Assembly (NCBI GenBank): GCA_009691415.1
Contig: SICP01000011.1
Coordinates: 1-47,542 of the forward strand
Length of the DNA stretch: 47,542 nucleotides
Source of the DNA: Candidatus Margulisiibacteriota bacterium
GTDB taxonomy: Bacteria; Margulisbacteria; Marinamargulisbacteria; SXXA01; SICP01
Direction: 5' to 3'
In this document: positions 34,753 to 43,581 of the stretch, piece after piece
Layout of the letters: every line of letters begins with the position of its first letter
Position numbering within the stretch: position 1 is the first letter of the stretch
Made by a program: the position numbers and the translations under genes
The notes under the pieces: model-generated
What the model was told of the DNA's origin: nothing
Seen by the model: the letters and a program-made list of their open reading frames with translations, nothing else
The model's database searches: none

Positions 34753-36690
34753 TTAAAAAATGGACTTGGGATCGTAATCGATAATGACACGAACAGATTT
34801 TGGGGCCAAAGGAAGCTGTGCTAATTTTTCTTTCACTTCTTCGTGGTGTTCTGGCAAACTTTTAATTAAAAAATGCCAGCGATAGTGGTTCTTAATTTTT
34901 TCAATCGGTGCAGGCGTCGGCCCCAACGCTACAACCGCCACAGACTTTAACCATTTCGCTAAATAGGTAGCATGGATTTTGACATCTTTTTCGGTAAGAG
35001 ACGACAAAATAATATGGGTTAATCGGGAGTAGGGCGGGTATAAAAATGCGTCGCGATTGGGAAGCTCTTCCGTATAAAAACTTTTGTAATCATGGGTTTT
35101 GGCATGTTGAATGGCGTAATGATCTGGCTGAAACGTCTGGATAAAAACACGACCCAATTTATCGCCTCGACCTGCACGTCCTGCTACCTGGGTGAGTAAT
35201 TGAAACGTCCGTTCTGGCGATCTAAAATCCGGCATATTCAACGTGGTATCAATACCAATTACGCCTACCAACGTCACGCTTTCGATGTGATGCCCTTTGG
35301 CTATCATCTGCGTTCCGATCAAAATTTGTCCGTCCGACTTAAAGTCTTTTAAAATTTTCTCGAGGGTTTTCGATGTCTTAGCCGTATCGCGATCAAGACG
35401 ATCAATCTTGGCTTCAGGAAATCGTTTCACCAATTCCATTTCAATTTTTTGTATACCCGTCCCTCCAAAAGACAAATGTGGTTTCTGGCAGCTAGGACAG
35501 GTGTGAGTGACAGGTACTTTGATATCGCAGCGATGACATCGAAACGACATGTCATGATGATAAGTAAAACTCAACTGACACTGGGGACAGGCATATAACT
35601 TTCCACATTTCTGACACGAAATATACGGCGCATAACCACGACGATTTACTAAGATTAGTATTTTCTCGCCAAGCGCCAACGTCTCGGAAATCGCATCGTG
35701 TAAAACTGACGAAATGGGTGTTGGATTTTGCGCCATTTGTGTCGTCATATCTACAATTTCAATCTTAGGTAATGGACGATTGAAAATGCGATCTGATAAA
35801 CATAATAATCCAATGCGGTTTTGAATGGCCGAGTAATACCGTTCAATAGATGGCGTCGCGCTGCCGTAGACCAAACTCGCCCTCGATTCTTCGCACCGAA
35901 ATCGTGCCACTTCCGCCGTATCATAACGGGGATGGTTTTCTTGTTTGTACGTGCTTTCATGTTCTTCGTCGATGACAATCAGTCCCAGGTTTTGTACGGG
36001 CGCAAAAACGACAGATCTTGGCCCAATGACAATCTGCACTTGGCCGGATTCTATTCTGCCCCACGCAATTTCTCGATATTTAGGCGTGAGTCCCGAATGC
36101 AAAATCACACACGTTGATCCAAACCGTTCCGTAAAAACATGCATAAACTGAGGCGTTAAAGCAATTTCTGGTAGTAACATTAATACGGTTTTCTTACGTG
36201 CCAACATGGCTTTTGCAACTTGGATATATACCTCTGTTTTCCCACTAGAAGTAATGCCGTAAAGCAACCATTCTGAAAACCCATGGTCAGAAATAATGGC
36301 GTCCACAGCAGCCTGCTGTTCTTCTGTTAACAACGGATCGGAATCTGTGGATACCACCGGTGGTGCTTCGGGTGGAAGAAGACGTTTTTTCTTATTTCCA
36401 ACTACTGTTTGGTAGGCCTGGTGCGGGGTGCATCGATAGAACTTGTAAAGCCAAGAAATAACAGACAAAAGCTCGGGATGGACAGCAGTTTTCTTTTCAT
36501 GAAGAGAGAATATAGGTTTGCAAGGTCGATCCGACTCTCCGTCCGAAATACCCATCACTAAGCCTACACAATGGCTTCTTCCAAACGGAATATCGACATG
36601 ATCACCCTGCACAACCGATATCGTATCTGGAACACTATAGGTATATAAAGTGGGTACACCACGAAAAACTAAAACTTCACAAAACTGCAT
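34753..36690 (-). CDS. priA: primosomal protein N' (replication restart helicase)
   Basis: A 645-residue SF2 DNA helicase that restarts stalled replication forks. Walker A is GITSSGKTEVYIQ near residue 145, the DEEH Walker B is VIDEEHESTYKQENHPRYDT near 240, and motifs V-VI are near 500 (TQVAGRAGRGDKLG). The zinc-binding Cys clusters lie between (CQKCGKLYACPQC, CHRCD, CPSC) near residues 355-405. It is shorter than E. coli PriA (732), mostly in the N-terminal DNA-binding part. Its ATG overlaps the sensor kinase stop by one base (TAATG). Confidence 0.95.
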   Translation of the reverse strand: MQFCEVLVFRGVPTLYTYSVPDTISVVQGDHVDIPFGRSHCVGLVMGISDGESDRPCKPIFSLHEKKTAVHPELLSVISWLYKFYRCTPHQAYQTVVGNKKKRLLPPEAPPVVSTDSDPLLTEEQQAAVDAIISDHGFSEWLLYGITSSGKTEVYIQVAKAMLARKKTVLMLLPEIALTPQFMHVFTERFGSTCVILHSGLTPKYREIAWGRIESGQVQIVIGPRSVVFAPVQNLGLIVIDEEHESTYKQENHPRYDTAEVARFRCEESRASLVYGSATPSIERYYSAIQNRIGLLCLSDRIFNRPLPKIEIVDMTTQMAQNPTPISSVLHDAISETLALGEKILILVNRRGYAPYISCQKCGKLYACPQCQLSFTYHHDMSFRCHRCDIKVPVTHTCPSCQKPHLSFGGTGIQKIEMELVKRFPEAKIDRLDRDTAKTSKTLEKILKDFKSDGQILIGTQMIAKGHHIESVTLVGVIGIDTTLNMPDFRSPERTFQLLTQVAGRAGRGDKLGRVFIQTFQPDHYAIQHAKTHDYKSFYTEELPNRDAFLYPPYSRLTHIILSSLTEKDVKIHATYLAKWLKSVAVVALGPTPAPIEKIKNHYRWHFLIKSLPEHHEEVKEKLAQLPLAPKSVRVIIDYDPKSIF

Positions 36691-38003
36691 TAAACTGGCA
36701 ACTTCAACACAAACGTGGCTCCTTCACCAATCTCACTTTCGACATACAATTCCCCATTGTGTTTTTGAATAATGTCATAGGACAAACTGAGTCCCAACCC
36801 CGTTCCAATTTGCGGATTTTTGGTCGTAAAAAAAGGATCGAAAATTTTACGTTGAATCTCTTTAGAAATGCCAGGCCCATTATCAGAGATACGACAGTAA
36901 ACATGTCCTGATTCAAAAGAAGTGGAGATCTTAATAAGCCCATGATGCGACTCATCAAACGTCTCTTTAATCGCCTGACACGCATTTATAATTAAATTCA
37001 AAAACACCTGGCTGATTTTGCCTGCGTCACAAATAACCAAAGGAATATCACCAAAAGAGGTGTCTACAATGGCATGATATTTATGTTCGTTTTGACAGAT
37101 CACCAGCGTATTGGCCAGGCCTGCATTTATATCAAATAATGACTGATCCACCAACTTTTCCAAGTGCGAAAAATTTTTTAAGGATTTTACAATATCAGAC
37201 ATGCGTTTAATCCCTTCTTGGGTTTGACTAAATAAATTTTCTAGATCTTTTAATGCCGCGTCCAAACTAAGTTCTTCTTCAATATGTCTTAATTCACGCA
37301 GATGATCGGTGTCCTCTATAGTGACTAAAAACCGATGATAATGTCCCATCATCTGCGTAAATTTACTGACATATAACTGCAAAGCAAATAAATTATTTTG
37401 AACAAATCCCAGCGGATTATTAATCTCATGTGCAACGCCCGCAGACAATTGGCCAATAGAGACCCAGCGTTCTTTTTGAATTAACTTCCCTTCTTTTTCT
37501 TTTAATTCCTGAAATGCACGACGTAATTCTGAATTTGCTTCTCGAAGATTTGCGGTTTTTTCAAGAACCATACGATTGGCATTTTCTGTAAACACATCCA
37601 ATTCTTTTTGTTTACGCTTTAGAATCTCTTCCATTTTTACCACTTTGGATTTAATCATATTAAATTCAGAAATATCCCGAAACGAATACACCATATAGGT
37701 GCGATCATGTGTCACCAAATGGCGAAGACAATACTCCAACATAAACGTTGTTTTATCACGCCTGGTTCCCACTGTTATTTTTAAATCCAAATCGTCAACA
37801 TTTGTATCCGAAAAAGTGGTGAGCCCAATACCTGAAAATAAATCCTGAATGGATTTATTAGAAATACTATCCTCATCATATCCAAAAATATGCAGCGCCA
37901 ATCGATTGGCATAGACCACTTGCCCGTCGACAACTAGAACCCCATCTGCTAAATGGTTTAGAAGCCCTTTAAAAAATCCATCAGAAAATTCTTGAAATTC
38001 CAT
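36690..38003 (-). CDS. PAS-domain sensor histidine kinase
   Basis: A 437-residue cytoplasmic sensor kinase without membrane segments. A PAS domain covers about residues 12-112 (LADGVLVVDGQVVYANRLA), then a coiled coil to 180, then the HisKA box with phospho-accepting His192 in GVAHEINNPLGF. The HATPase domain follows with NLIINACQAI, DNGPGI, FDPFFTTK and GTGLGLSLSYDI. No response regulator is next to it, so its partner is elsewhere. It leads the operon with priA and the TrpD2-like gene, and is divergent from the acetoacetyl-CoA synthetase over 48 bases. Confidence 0.92.
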   Translation of the reverse strand: MEFQEFSDGFFKGLLNHLADGVLVVDGQVVYANRLALHIFGYDEDSISNKSIQDLFSGIGLTTFSDTNVDDLDLKITVGTRRDKTTFMLEYCLRHLVTHDRTYMVYSFRDISEFNMIKSKVVKMEEILKRKQKELDVFTENANRMVLEKTANLREANSELRRAFQELKEKEGKLIQKERWVSIGQLSAGVAHEINNPLGFVQNNLFALQLYVSKFTQMMGHYHRFLVTIEDTDHLRELRHIEEELSLDAALKDLENLFSQTQEGIKRMSDIVKSLKNFSHLEKLVDQSLFDINAGLANTLVICQNEHKYHAIVDTSFGDIPLVICDAGKISQVFLNLIINACQAIKETFDESHHGLIKISTSFESGHVYCRISDNGPGISKEIQRKIFDPFFTTKNPQIGTGLGLSLSYDIIQKHNGELYVESEIGEGATFVLKLPV

Positions 38004-38051
38004 ACATCATCACTTTTTCAATACATATTAATTTGATACTATATTGATCCT

Positions 38052-40010
38052 ATGCAACAAAACGAAACTAACCTAGTAGAAGATCCTTGCCTGTGGTTCC
38101 CACAAGCTATCGAAACAACTCAGGTCGGCGCGTTTATTCAGTACATCAACGAAACCCAACATCTTAAACTTACATCCTACAATGACCTCTATACCTGGTC
38201 TATACAACAAACCGCACTTTTTTGGAAATCACTCTGGGATTTCACTGCGCCACTATCATCGGGCACTTACAAAAAAGCTGTTTCAAACGAAGCCGTCCTA
38301 TGGCCAACGCCCACATGGTTTGAAGGCATCACCTTAAACTTTGCAGAAAATCTTTTGAACGCCCCAGACAATCATCTCGCCATTATTTTTCAGTATGAAA
38401 ACGGAAAGACTAAAAACTATTCTTACAAAGATCTTAAAACACAGGTAGCCTATCTCGCCAATTGGATGAAACATCAAGGCATTCAAAGCGGAGACGTCAT
38501 CGCGGGATTTATGCCCAATTGTCCCGAAGCCGTCACGGCCATGTTAGCAGCTACGTCACTCGGTGCCATCTGGACATCATGCTCCCCAGATTCTGGCACA
38601 CAATTTGCCATCGATCGTTTTGAACAAACCCAACCCAAATTATTATTTTCCGTTGATTGTTACCTCTACGACAACAAGCAATTTGATATCACCGATAAAC
38701 TTCAAGAACTCACCAAAAAACTCACTTGCCTTAGCCACCTCGTTATCGTAAAACGCAATCCAACGGTCACCCATGAAATCCCCAAAAGCATTTCATACGA
38801 GAGTCTCATCACATCCGGGCCACAACCAGAACTCACCTTTACACGACTTCCATTTTCTCATCCCATCTATAGTCTCTATTCATCTGGAACCACCGGAAAA
38901 CCCAAAGCCATCGTGCACAGTGCAGGCGGCACACTTCTCCAACATCTCAAAGAACATCGCCTCCAATGCAACCTCTATTCCCAAGATAAACTTTTCTATT
39001 ACACCACCACCTCATGGATGATGTGGAACTGGCTCGTCTCTGCACTCGCTAGCGATATCACCATCGTCCTATTCGAAGGAAAACCTGACGCAACATTTTC
39101 TTGGAATATGGTAAGAAATCTTAAGATTACAGCATTTGGTACCAGCGCCCCATGGATTTCACTCTCTCAAAAAAGCAAATTCTATTTGCCAGAAAATACA
39201 TTGCCAGATTTAAAACTTATTCTTTCAACAGGCGCACCGCTCTTACGAGAACACTTTGATTATATTTACACCCACATTAAAAAAGACGTACAACTTTCCT
39301 CTATATCGGGCGGTACAGACATTGTCTCTTGTTTTGCAGGAGCTGGCCCTGTGCCCGTAAAACGTGGACGTCTTCAATGCGTCGGACTTGGCATGCCTGT
39401 CGATGTGTGGGACGAAAATGGCAACTCAGTTAGAAATGAGCAGGGCGAATTGGTCTGCACTAAACCATTCCCTTGCATGCCCATTTATTTCCTTCACGAC
39501 AAAGATAATGAAAAATACAAAGCCGCTTATTTTGAAAAATTCGACGGCATCTGGGCCCACGGAGATTTTGCCATTTTGTACGACGATAACAGTCTCGAAA
39601 TTATTGGTAGATCCGACAGTACCATCAAACGACATGGCGTGCGAATTGGCACGAGCGATATCTATAATGCGCTTGAACAACATCCTCAAATCGACGACGT
39701 ACTCGCGGCAGGAAAACGCGCCAAAGATAACGAAGACATCGTTCTATTTGTGAAGCTTAAATCAGATAACGCTGACAAAATCCAACTCAAAAAAGACATC
39801 CGGAATTTATTGATTGCTCAATCCCCCTGGCTAAAGCCGGACTACGTTTTCTTCGTTCAGGACATCCCTTACACGAGCAATGGTAAAAAAAGCGAAGTGC
39901 TTGTGAAGAATTTATTAAATGGAAAAGCTGTAACCAATTTAGGTGTCCTGAGAAATCCTGATTGTATTACAGACTACAAACTTATTGCTGACTCTCTAAT
40001 AAAAACTTAG
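38052..40010 (+). CDS. aacS: acetoacetyl-CoA synthetase
   Basis: A 652-residue AMP-forming acyl-CoA synthetase, the usual length for acetoacetate-CoA ligase (about 650). It starts with family text such as YNDLYTWSIQQTALFWKSLWD and WFEGITLNFAENLL near residue 97. The ATP motif is YSSGTTGKPKAIVHSAGG near 280, then SISGGTDIVSCF near 418, GDFAILYDDNSLEIIGRSD near 510 and YTSNGKKSEVLVK with the catalytic Lys near 615. It turns acetoacetate into acetoacetyl-CoA. It converges on the BKACE gene with a 29-base tail overlap, which makes acetoacetate from a beta-keto acid. No Shine-Dalgarno is visible. Confidence 0.95.
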   Translation: MQQNETNLVEDPCLWFPQAIETTQVGAFIQYINETQHLKLTSYNDLYTWSIQQTALFWKSLWDFTAPLSSGTYKKAVSNEAVLWPTPTWFEGITLNFAENLLNAPDNHLAIIFQYENGKTKNYSYKDLKTQVAYLANWMKHQGIQSGDVIAGFMPNCPEAVTAMLAATSLGAIWTSCSPDSGTQFAIDRFEQTQPKLLFSVDCYLYDNKQFDITDKLQELTKKLTCLSHLVIVKRNPTVTHEIPKSISYESLITSGPQPELTFTRLPFSHPIYSLYSSGTTGKPKAIVHSAGGTLLQHLKEHRLQCNLYSQDKLFYYTTTSWMMWNWLVSALASDITIVLFEGKPDATFSWNMVRNLKITAFGTSAPWISLSQKSKFYLPENTLPDLKLILSTGAPLLREHFDYIYTHIKKDVQLSSISGGTDIVSCFAGAGPVPVKRGRLQCVGLGMPVDVWDENGNSVRNEQGELVCTKPFPCMPIYFLHDKDNEKYKAAYFEKFDGIWAHGDFAILYDDNSLEIIGRSDSTIKRHGVRIGTSDIYNALEQHPQIDDVLAAGKRAKDNEDIVLFVKLKSDNADKIQLKKDIRNLLIAQSPWLKPDYVFFVQDIPYTSNGKKSEVLVKNLLNGKAVTNLGVLRNPDCITDYKLIADSLIKT

Positions 40011-40815
40011 CTTCATTAAATAAAGCTATAGGCCTATTTTTAACTGTGATCACAAACTGCCGCACCAATTCTGCCGTATTCTTTGCAACAGTCCCATCAT
40101 TCATCATATGATTATTCTCAAACCCAATACGCACATGTCCCCCTTCACGAACGGCCTCAAGCATACATGGCAACTCCTGATCCCCAAACGCACAGACGGC
40201 CCACTCTAAATTTACATCGACTAGCACGTCTCTCATCGTTTTAAGCATGGGTGCTAACTCTGCGACATCTGCTTTCTGACCTGTCTTTTTTCCCAAAACA
40301 AATAATAAAAATAAGACGGATGTTTTGGGAATAACTTCCCGATTTAATAAGTCAGAAAAGTACACAATATCGTCTGACGAATAACAAATGTATTGCAGTA
40401 AAATTTTATTATTAACAGACCATGCTAAAAAATTGGCAGCAGCCATTTCATGTGCCGCATTAGGAACTAATTCACGCACACCAATAGAGGCCGACGGCGG
40501 AACCAATTCTGTCACCAATCTCATCTGATCTTTAGGTTCATAAATTTCTACCGTCTCCGTCGACGCCTGAATAATTAATCTGTCCCCATACGCAGCCTTA
40601 ATTAAATCTATAGCCTCACGATACCGCGCTGTATCCAAGCTATGCCCGCCCAAGTCATCGCGCACATGTAAGTGAAACAACGTCGCACCAGCATTAACAC
40701 ACCGCCCCGCTTCTTCTAAAATTTCTTGTGGAGAAATAGGTAGGGTAGGGAAGTCTTTTTTAGATTTTCTAGCCCCGTTTGGGGCGACAGAAATGATGAT
40801 AGGTTTCGGGTTCAT
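39982..40815 (-). CDS. beta-keto acid cleavage enzyme (BKACE, DUF849 family)
   Basis: A 277-residue zinc enzyme of the family that includes Kce, 3-keto-5-aminohexanoate cleavage enzyme. It condenses a beta-keto acid with acetyl-CoA and releases acetoacetate plus a new acyl-CoA. Family marks are ISVAPNGARKSK near the start, the two metal His in LFHLHVRDD near 46-50, IQASTETVEIY near 82 and HVRIGFENNHMM near 225 with the third ligand Glu. Its start overlaps the aminotransferase stop by one base (TAATG). The exact beta-keto acid is not fixed; the cluster suggests 3-oxoglutarate or an aminoketo acid. Confidence 0.9.
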   Translation of the reverse strand: MNPKPIIISVAPNGARKSKKDFPTLPISPQEILEEAGRCVNAGATLFHLHVRDDLGGHSLDTARYREAIDLIKAAYGDRLIIQASTETVEIYEPKDQMRLVTELVPPSASIGVRELVPNAAHEMAAANFLAWSVNNKILLQYICYSSDDIVYFSDLLNREVIPKTSVLFLLFVLGKKTGQKADVAELAPMLKTMRDVLVDVNLEWAVCAFGDQELPCMLEAVREGGHVRIGFENNHMMNDGTVAKNTAELVRQFVITVKNRPIALFNEAKFLLESQQ

Positions 40816-42143
40816 TAGCCGATAATAGCTTTATCAATCGCAACAGCAAGCTTAGAAACTATTTCGTCTACATGATTTTCTGTCATAATAAACGGAGGTG
40901 CCAACATAATATGATCTCCATTCTGACCATCAATTGTCCCACCCATCGGATAGCACATCAGACCTTCTTGCATCGCCAATTTCTTCACAGCTACATTCAC
41001 AGCTTTAGATGACGCAAAGGAACGTTTACTTGCGCGATCTTCCACCAATTCAAGGCCTAAAAACAGACCCCTGCCACGAATATCTCCGACATGTGGATGC
41101 GAATCAAATTGCGTATGTAAAGCTTTGAAAAGTAACGCGCTCATTTTATTAACACGATCCAACAACTGATCACGTTGAATAATTTCCTGAACTTTCAACG
41201 CGGTCGCACACGCCGTAGCGTGGCCCATATACGTATGGCCATGTTGAAAAAAACCACTGCCAGATTGGATCGCTTTAAAAATTTCTTCCGAAACCATGAG
41301 CGCCCCAATCGGTTGGTACCCAGCACCCAAGCCTTTCGCAAGTGTAATTAAATCTGGCACAACACCATCAAACTCACATGCAAAAAGCGTGCCTGTGCGA
41401 CCCATACCGCACATCACTTCATCCAAAATTAATAACACATTGTAGCGATCACAAATTTCACGAATCCGTTTGAAATAACCTGGGACAGCAGCGACACATC
41501 CCATCGTTGCACCTACAACGGGTTCTGCAATAAAGGCAGAAACTGTTTCGGGACCAACGCGCAAAATTTCGGTTTCTAATTCATTAGCAACGCGCAAGCC
41601 ATAGGCCTCTTCAGACTCACCATTTTCTTGACCTCGATAGGCATAACATGGGGAAAGATGGCTCATGTCTAACAGAAGAGGATCAAACATTTTACGTCGC
41701 CACAAGTTGCCGCCCGCAGACAAAGCCCCAAGCGTATTGCCGTGATAACTTTGACGGCGAGCAATTACACGATATTTATCAGGCTTTCCAATTTCCAGAA
41801 AATATTGGCGCGCCATTTTAATGGACGCCTCAACAGCCTCAGATCCACCCGAGACAAAATACACATTCGAAAATCCAGCGGGTGCCTGAGACACCAAAAA
41901 TGACGCCAATTTTTCCATAGGCTCATTTGTAAAAAAACTGGTGTGAGCAAATGCCATTTTTGCTGCCTGTTCTTGAAGTGCAGCAATTACTTCAGGGTGA
42001 CCATGTCCCAAACAAGAAACTGCAGCACCACCCGAGCCATCAAAATAACGCTTTCCAGTTTGATCGATTAAATAACACCCTTCTCCAGACACTGCCGTCG
42101 GCATAGCTGCATGAGTATGCCGATGAAAAACTGACGTAGCCAT
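40815..42143 (-). CDS. class III PLP aminotransferase
   Basis: A 442-residue class III (ornithine/GABA/beta-alanine-type) aminotransferase. Family marks are YFDGSGGAAVSCLGHGHPEV near residue 33, FVSGGSEAVEASIKMARQY near 95, RQSYHGNTLGALSAGG near 128, LLILDEVMCGMGRTG near 235 and the PLP Lys in TLAKGLGAGYQPIGA near 270. Such enzymes often act on omega- or beta-amino groups, not alpha-amino acids. It begins one base after the kamA stop and overlaps the BKACE gene. In the proposed scheme it converts the beta-amino acid to the beta-keto acid. Confidence 0.93.
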   Translation of the reverse strand: MATSVFHRHTHAAMPTAVSGEGCYLIDQTGKRYFDGSGGAAVSCLGHGHPEVIAALQEQAAKMAFAHTSFFTNEPMEKLASFLVSQAPAGFSNVYFVSGGSEAVEASIKMARQYFLEIGKPDKYRVIARRQSYHGNTLGALSAGGNLWRRKMFDPLLLDMSHLSPCYAYRGQENGESEEAYGLRVANELETEILRVGPETVSAFIAEPVVGATMGCVAAVPGYFKRIREICDRYNVLLILDEVMCGMGRTGTLFACEFDGVVPDLITLAKGLGAGYQPIGALMVSEEIFKAIQSGSGFFQHGHTYMGHATACATALKVQEIIQRDQLLDRVNKMSALLFKALHTQFDSHPHVGDIRGRGLFLGLELVEDRASKRSFASSKAVNVAVKKLAMQEGLMCYPMGGTIDGQNGDHIMLAPPFIMTENHVDEIVSKLAVAIDKAIIG

Positions 42144-42144
42144 T

Positions 42145-43542
42145 TTAAACGCCTAGGAAATTAACAGCATCGGCAACCGATTTCAAAATGCCCGTATCAT
42201 CACTCACAATACGATCCAAATAACCAGAAATCCAAAGAGCATCCGGATTACTTCTCGCAATAATAATATTTCCTTGGGTACTGGCATCCGCAGGAGATCT
42301 AAAAATCTTAAAGATAATCAGGCCTTGCGTAACACCGACCACTTGCATTTTTCCAATCTCAGTAGACATAACGAAACGGGCATGTTTTTCAACGCCAGAA
42401 AGTCCTTTTTGAGACTCCGTAAAAATCTTCCAACTGGTTTCTACAGGAACCGCGAATGTCTTGTGACCCTCAATTTCTCTGCACTGAAAAATGTAGTGAT
42501 TTCCGATGCCATGACGATACAATTCCTTCTGTAATATATGCAATGAAACCGAGTTATCGTTTACTCGAAAAATAATAGGAGTTTGATTTTCAAGGCTCAT
42601 AAATCGGCGACGATTAATCAACTGTTCAACCGCATTTTTGGTCACATCCATCCAGCGATAACCACTGCCTTCTGCAATATAATTACCAGCCTCATCTTTG
42701 GCTAAAAATTCATCCGGATGTGTAAAATGGGTAATCAATAAAATGCGCACATCAGGAAAAAGGGCATGAACGCCATCGATCATAGCGAAAAAGTTTTCAT
42801 CAAAACGATATGGATAAAAAGCCAGTTCTTTACTACCAATCCTAATCGTACGCACCCCTGCTTGTGCAAGGCCAATCATTAAACGTGCCAAACGGCGGTT
42901 AGAAAGTACTAAAGGGTCACCACCAGAAAGCAACGCTTCATGGACAGGATATATATCTTTACCCGTTTCAGGATGCTTACCTTTGAACTCTTTAACCATC
43001 TGATTATGAGCTACAATATACTCTACCACTTTATCAATATTGGCCATTTCTTTGCCAGTTTTTTTAGAAAATAAATCTAGTCGGTAACAATATCGACAGT
43101 GAGCAGAGCAGGTCGCTGCTGTATAAAGTAAAACCATTTCATACTTGTGTAACAATCCCGGAACTGGAGAATATTTATTTTGATTTGAAGGATCCATTTC
43201 ACCTGATAAATCTTCGGTTTCTTCAGGGCGCGCTTTGACGAGATTCCGAAGTGCTTCACTGTTTTGAGAAAGACGTAAATAATGTTCTGTCAGCTTCACT
43301 TTCATGCGATCTTCTATGTCGCGAGGGGTACCCTTTATTTGAGAGAGCGCATCCAATTCATCTTGGGAATAAAATCCCTTAAATTCTTCAGGAACAGTAC
43401 CCTCTAAAAAAGGTTTTAGCCCAGGGACGCCCGCGCCATTTGCACCACCCCGATTAAACTCTGTTTCTTGTAGAGAATCTAGAAAATGCACAATCTCTTC
43501 TTGAGTCGGCACCGTAGTACGCAATTTAGTTTGGTTATTCAC
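42145..43542 (-). CDS. KamA-family radical SAM aminomutase, substrate probably not lysine
   Basis: A 465-residue radical SAM enzyme of the lysine 2,3-aminomutase family. The cluster motif is CSAHCRYC (Cys145, 149, 152) and GGDP (207-210) is present. Arg154 sits where LAM Arg134 holds the substrate carboxylate, and Lys398 (in STEIGK) lines up with the PLP Lys of PGGGGK. The two Asp that bind the lysine side-chain amino group in LAM (Asp293, Asp330) correspond here to Arg355 (QCRE) and Ser393. Glutamate 2,3-aminomutase has Lys and Asn there, so an acidic substrate is likely. GTG start with GGGAG upstream. Confidence 0.88.
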   Translation of the reverse strand: MNNQTKLRTTVPTQEEIVHFLDSLQETEFNRGGANGAGVPGLKPFLEGTVPEEFKGFYSQDELDALSQIKGTPRDIEDRMKVKLTEHYLRLSQNSEALRNLVKARPEETEDLSGEMDPSNQNKYSPVPGLLHKYEMVLLYTAATCSAHCRYCYRLDLFSKKTGKEMANIDKVVEYIVAHNQMVKEFKGKHPETGKDIYPVHEALLSGGDPLVLSNRRLARLMIGLAQAGVRTIRIGSKELAFYPYRFDENFFAMIDGVHALFPDVRILLITHFTHPDEFLAKDEAGNYIAEGSGYRWMDVTKNAVEQLINRRRFMSLENQTPIIFRVNDNSVSLHILQKELYRHGIGNHYIFQCREIEGHKTFAVPVETSWKIFTESQKGLSGVEKHARFVMSTEIGKMQVVGVTQGLIIFKIFRSPADASTQGNIIIARSNPDALWISGYLDRIVSDDTGILKSVADAVNFLGV

Positions 43543-43581
43543 ACATATCTCCCTATCAAAATGGGTTGAAAATCAAAAAAA

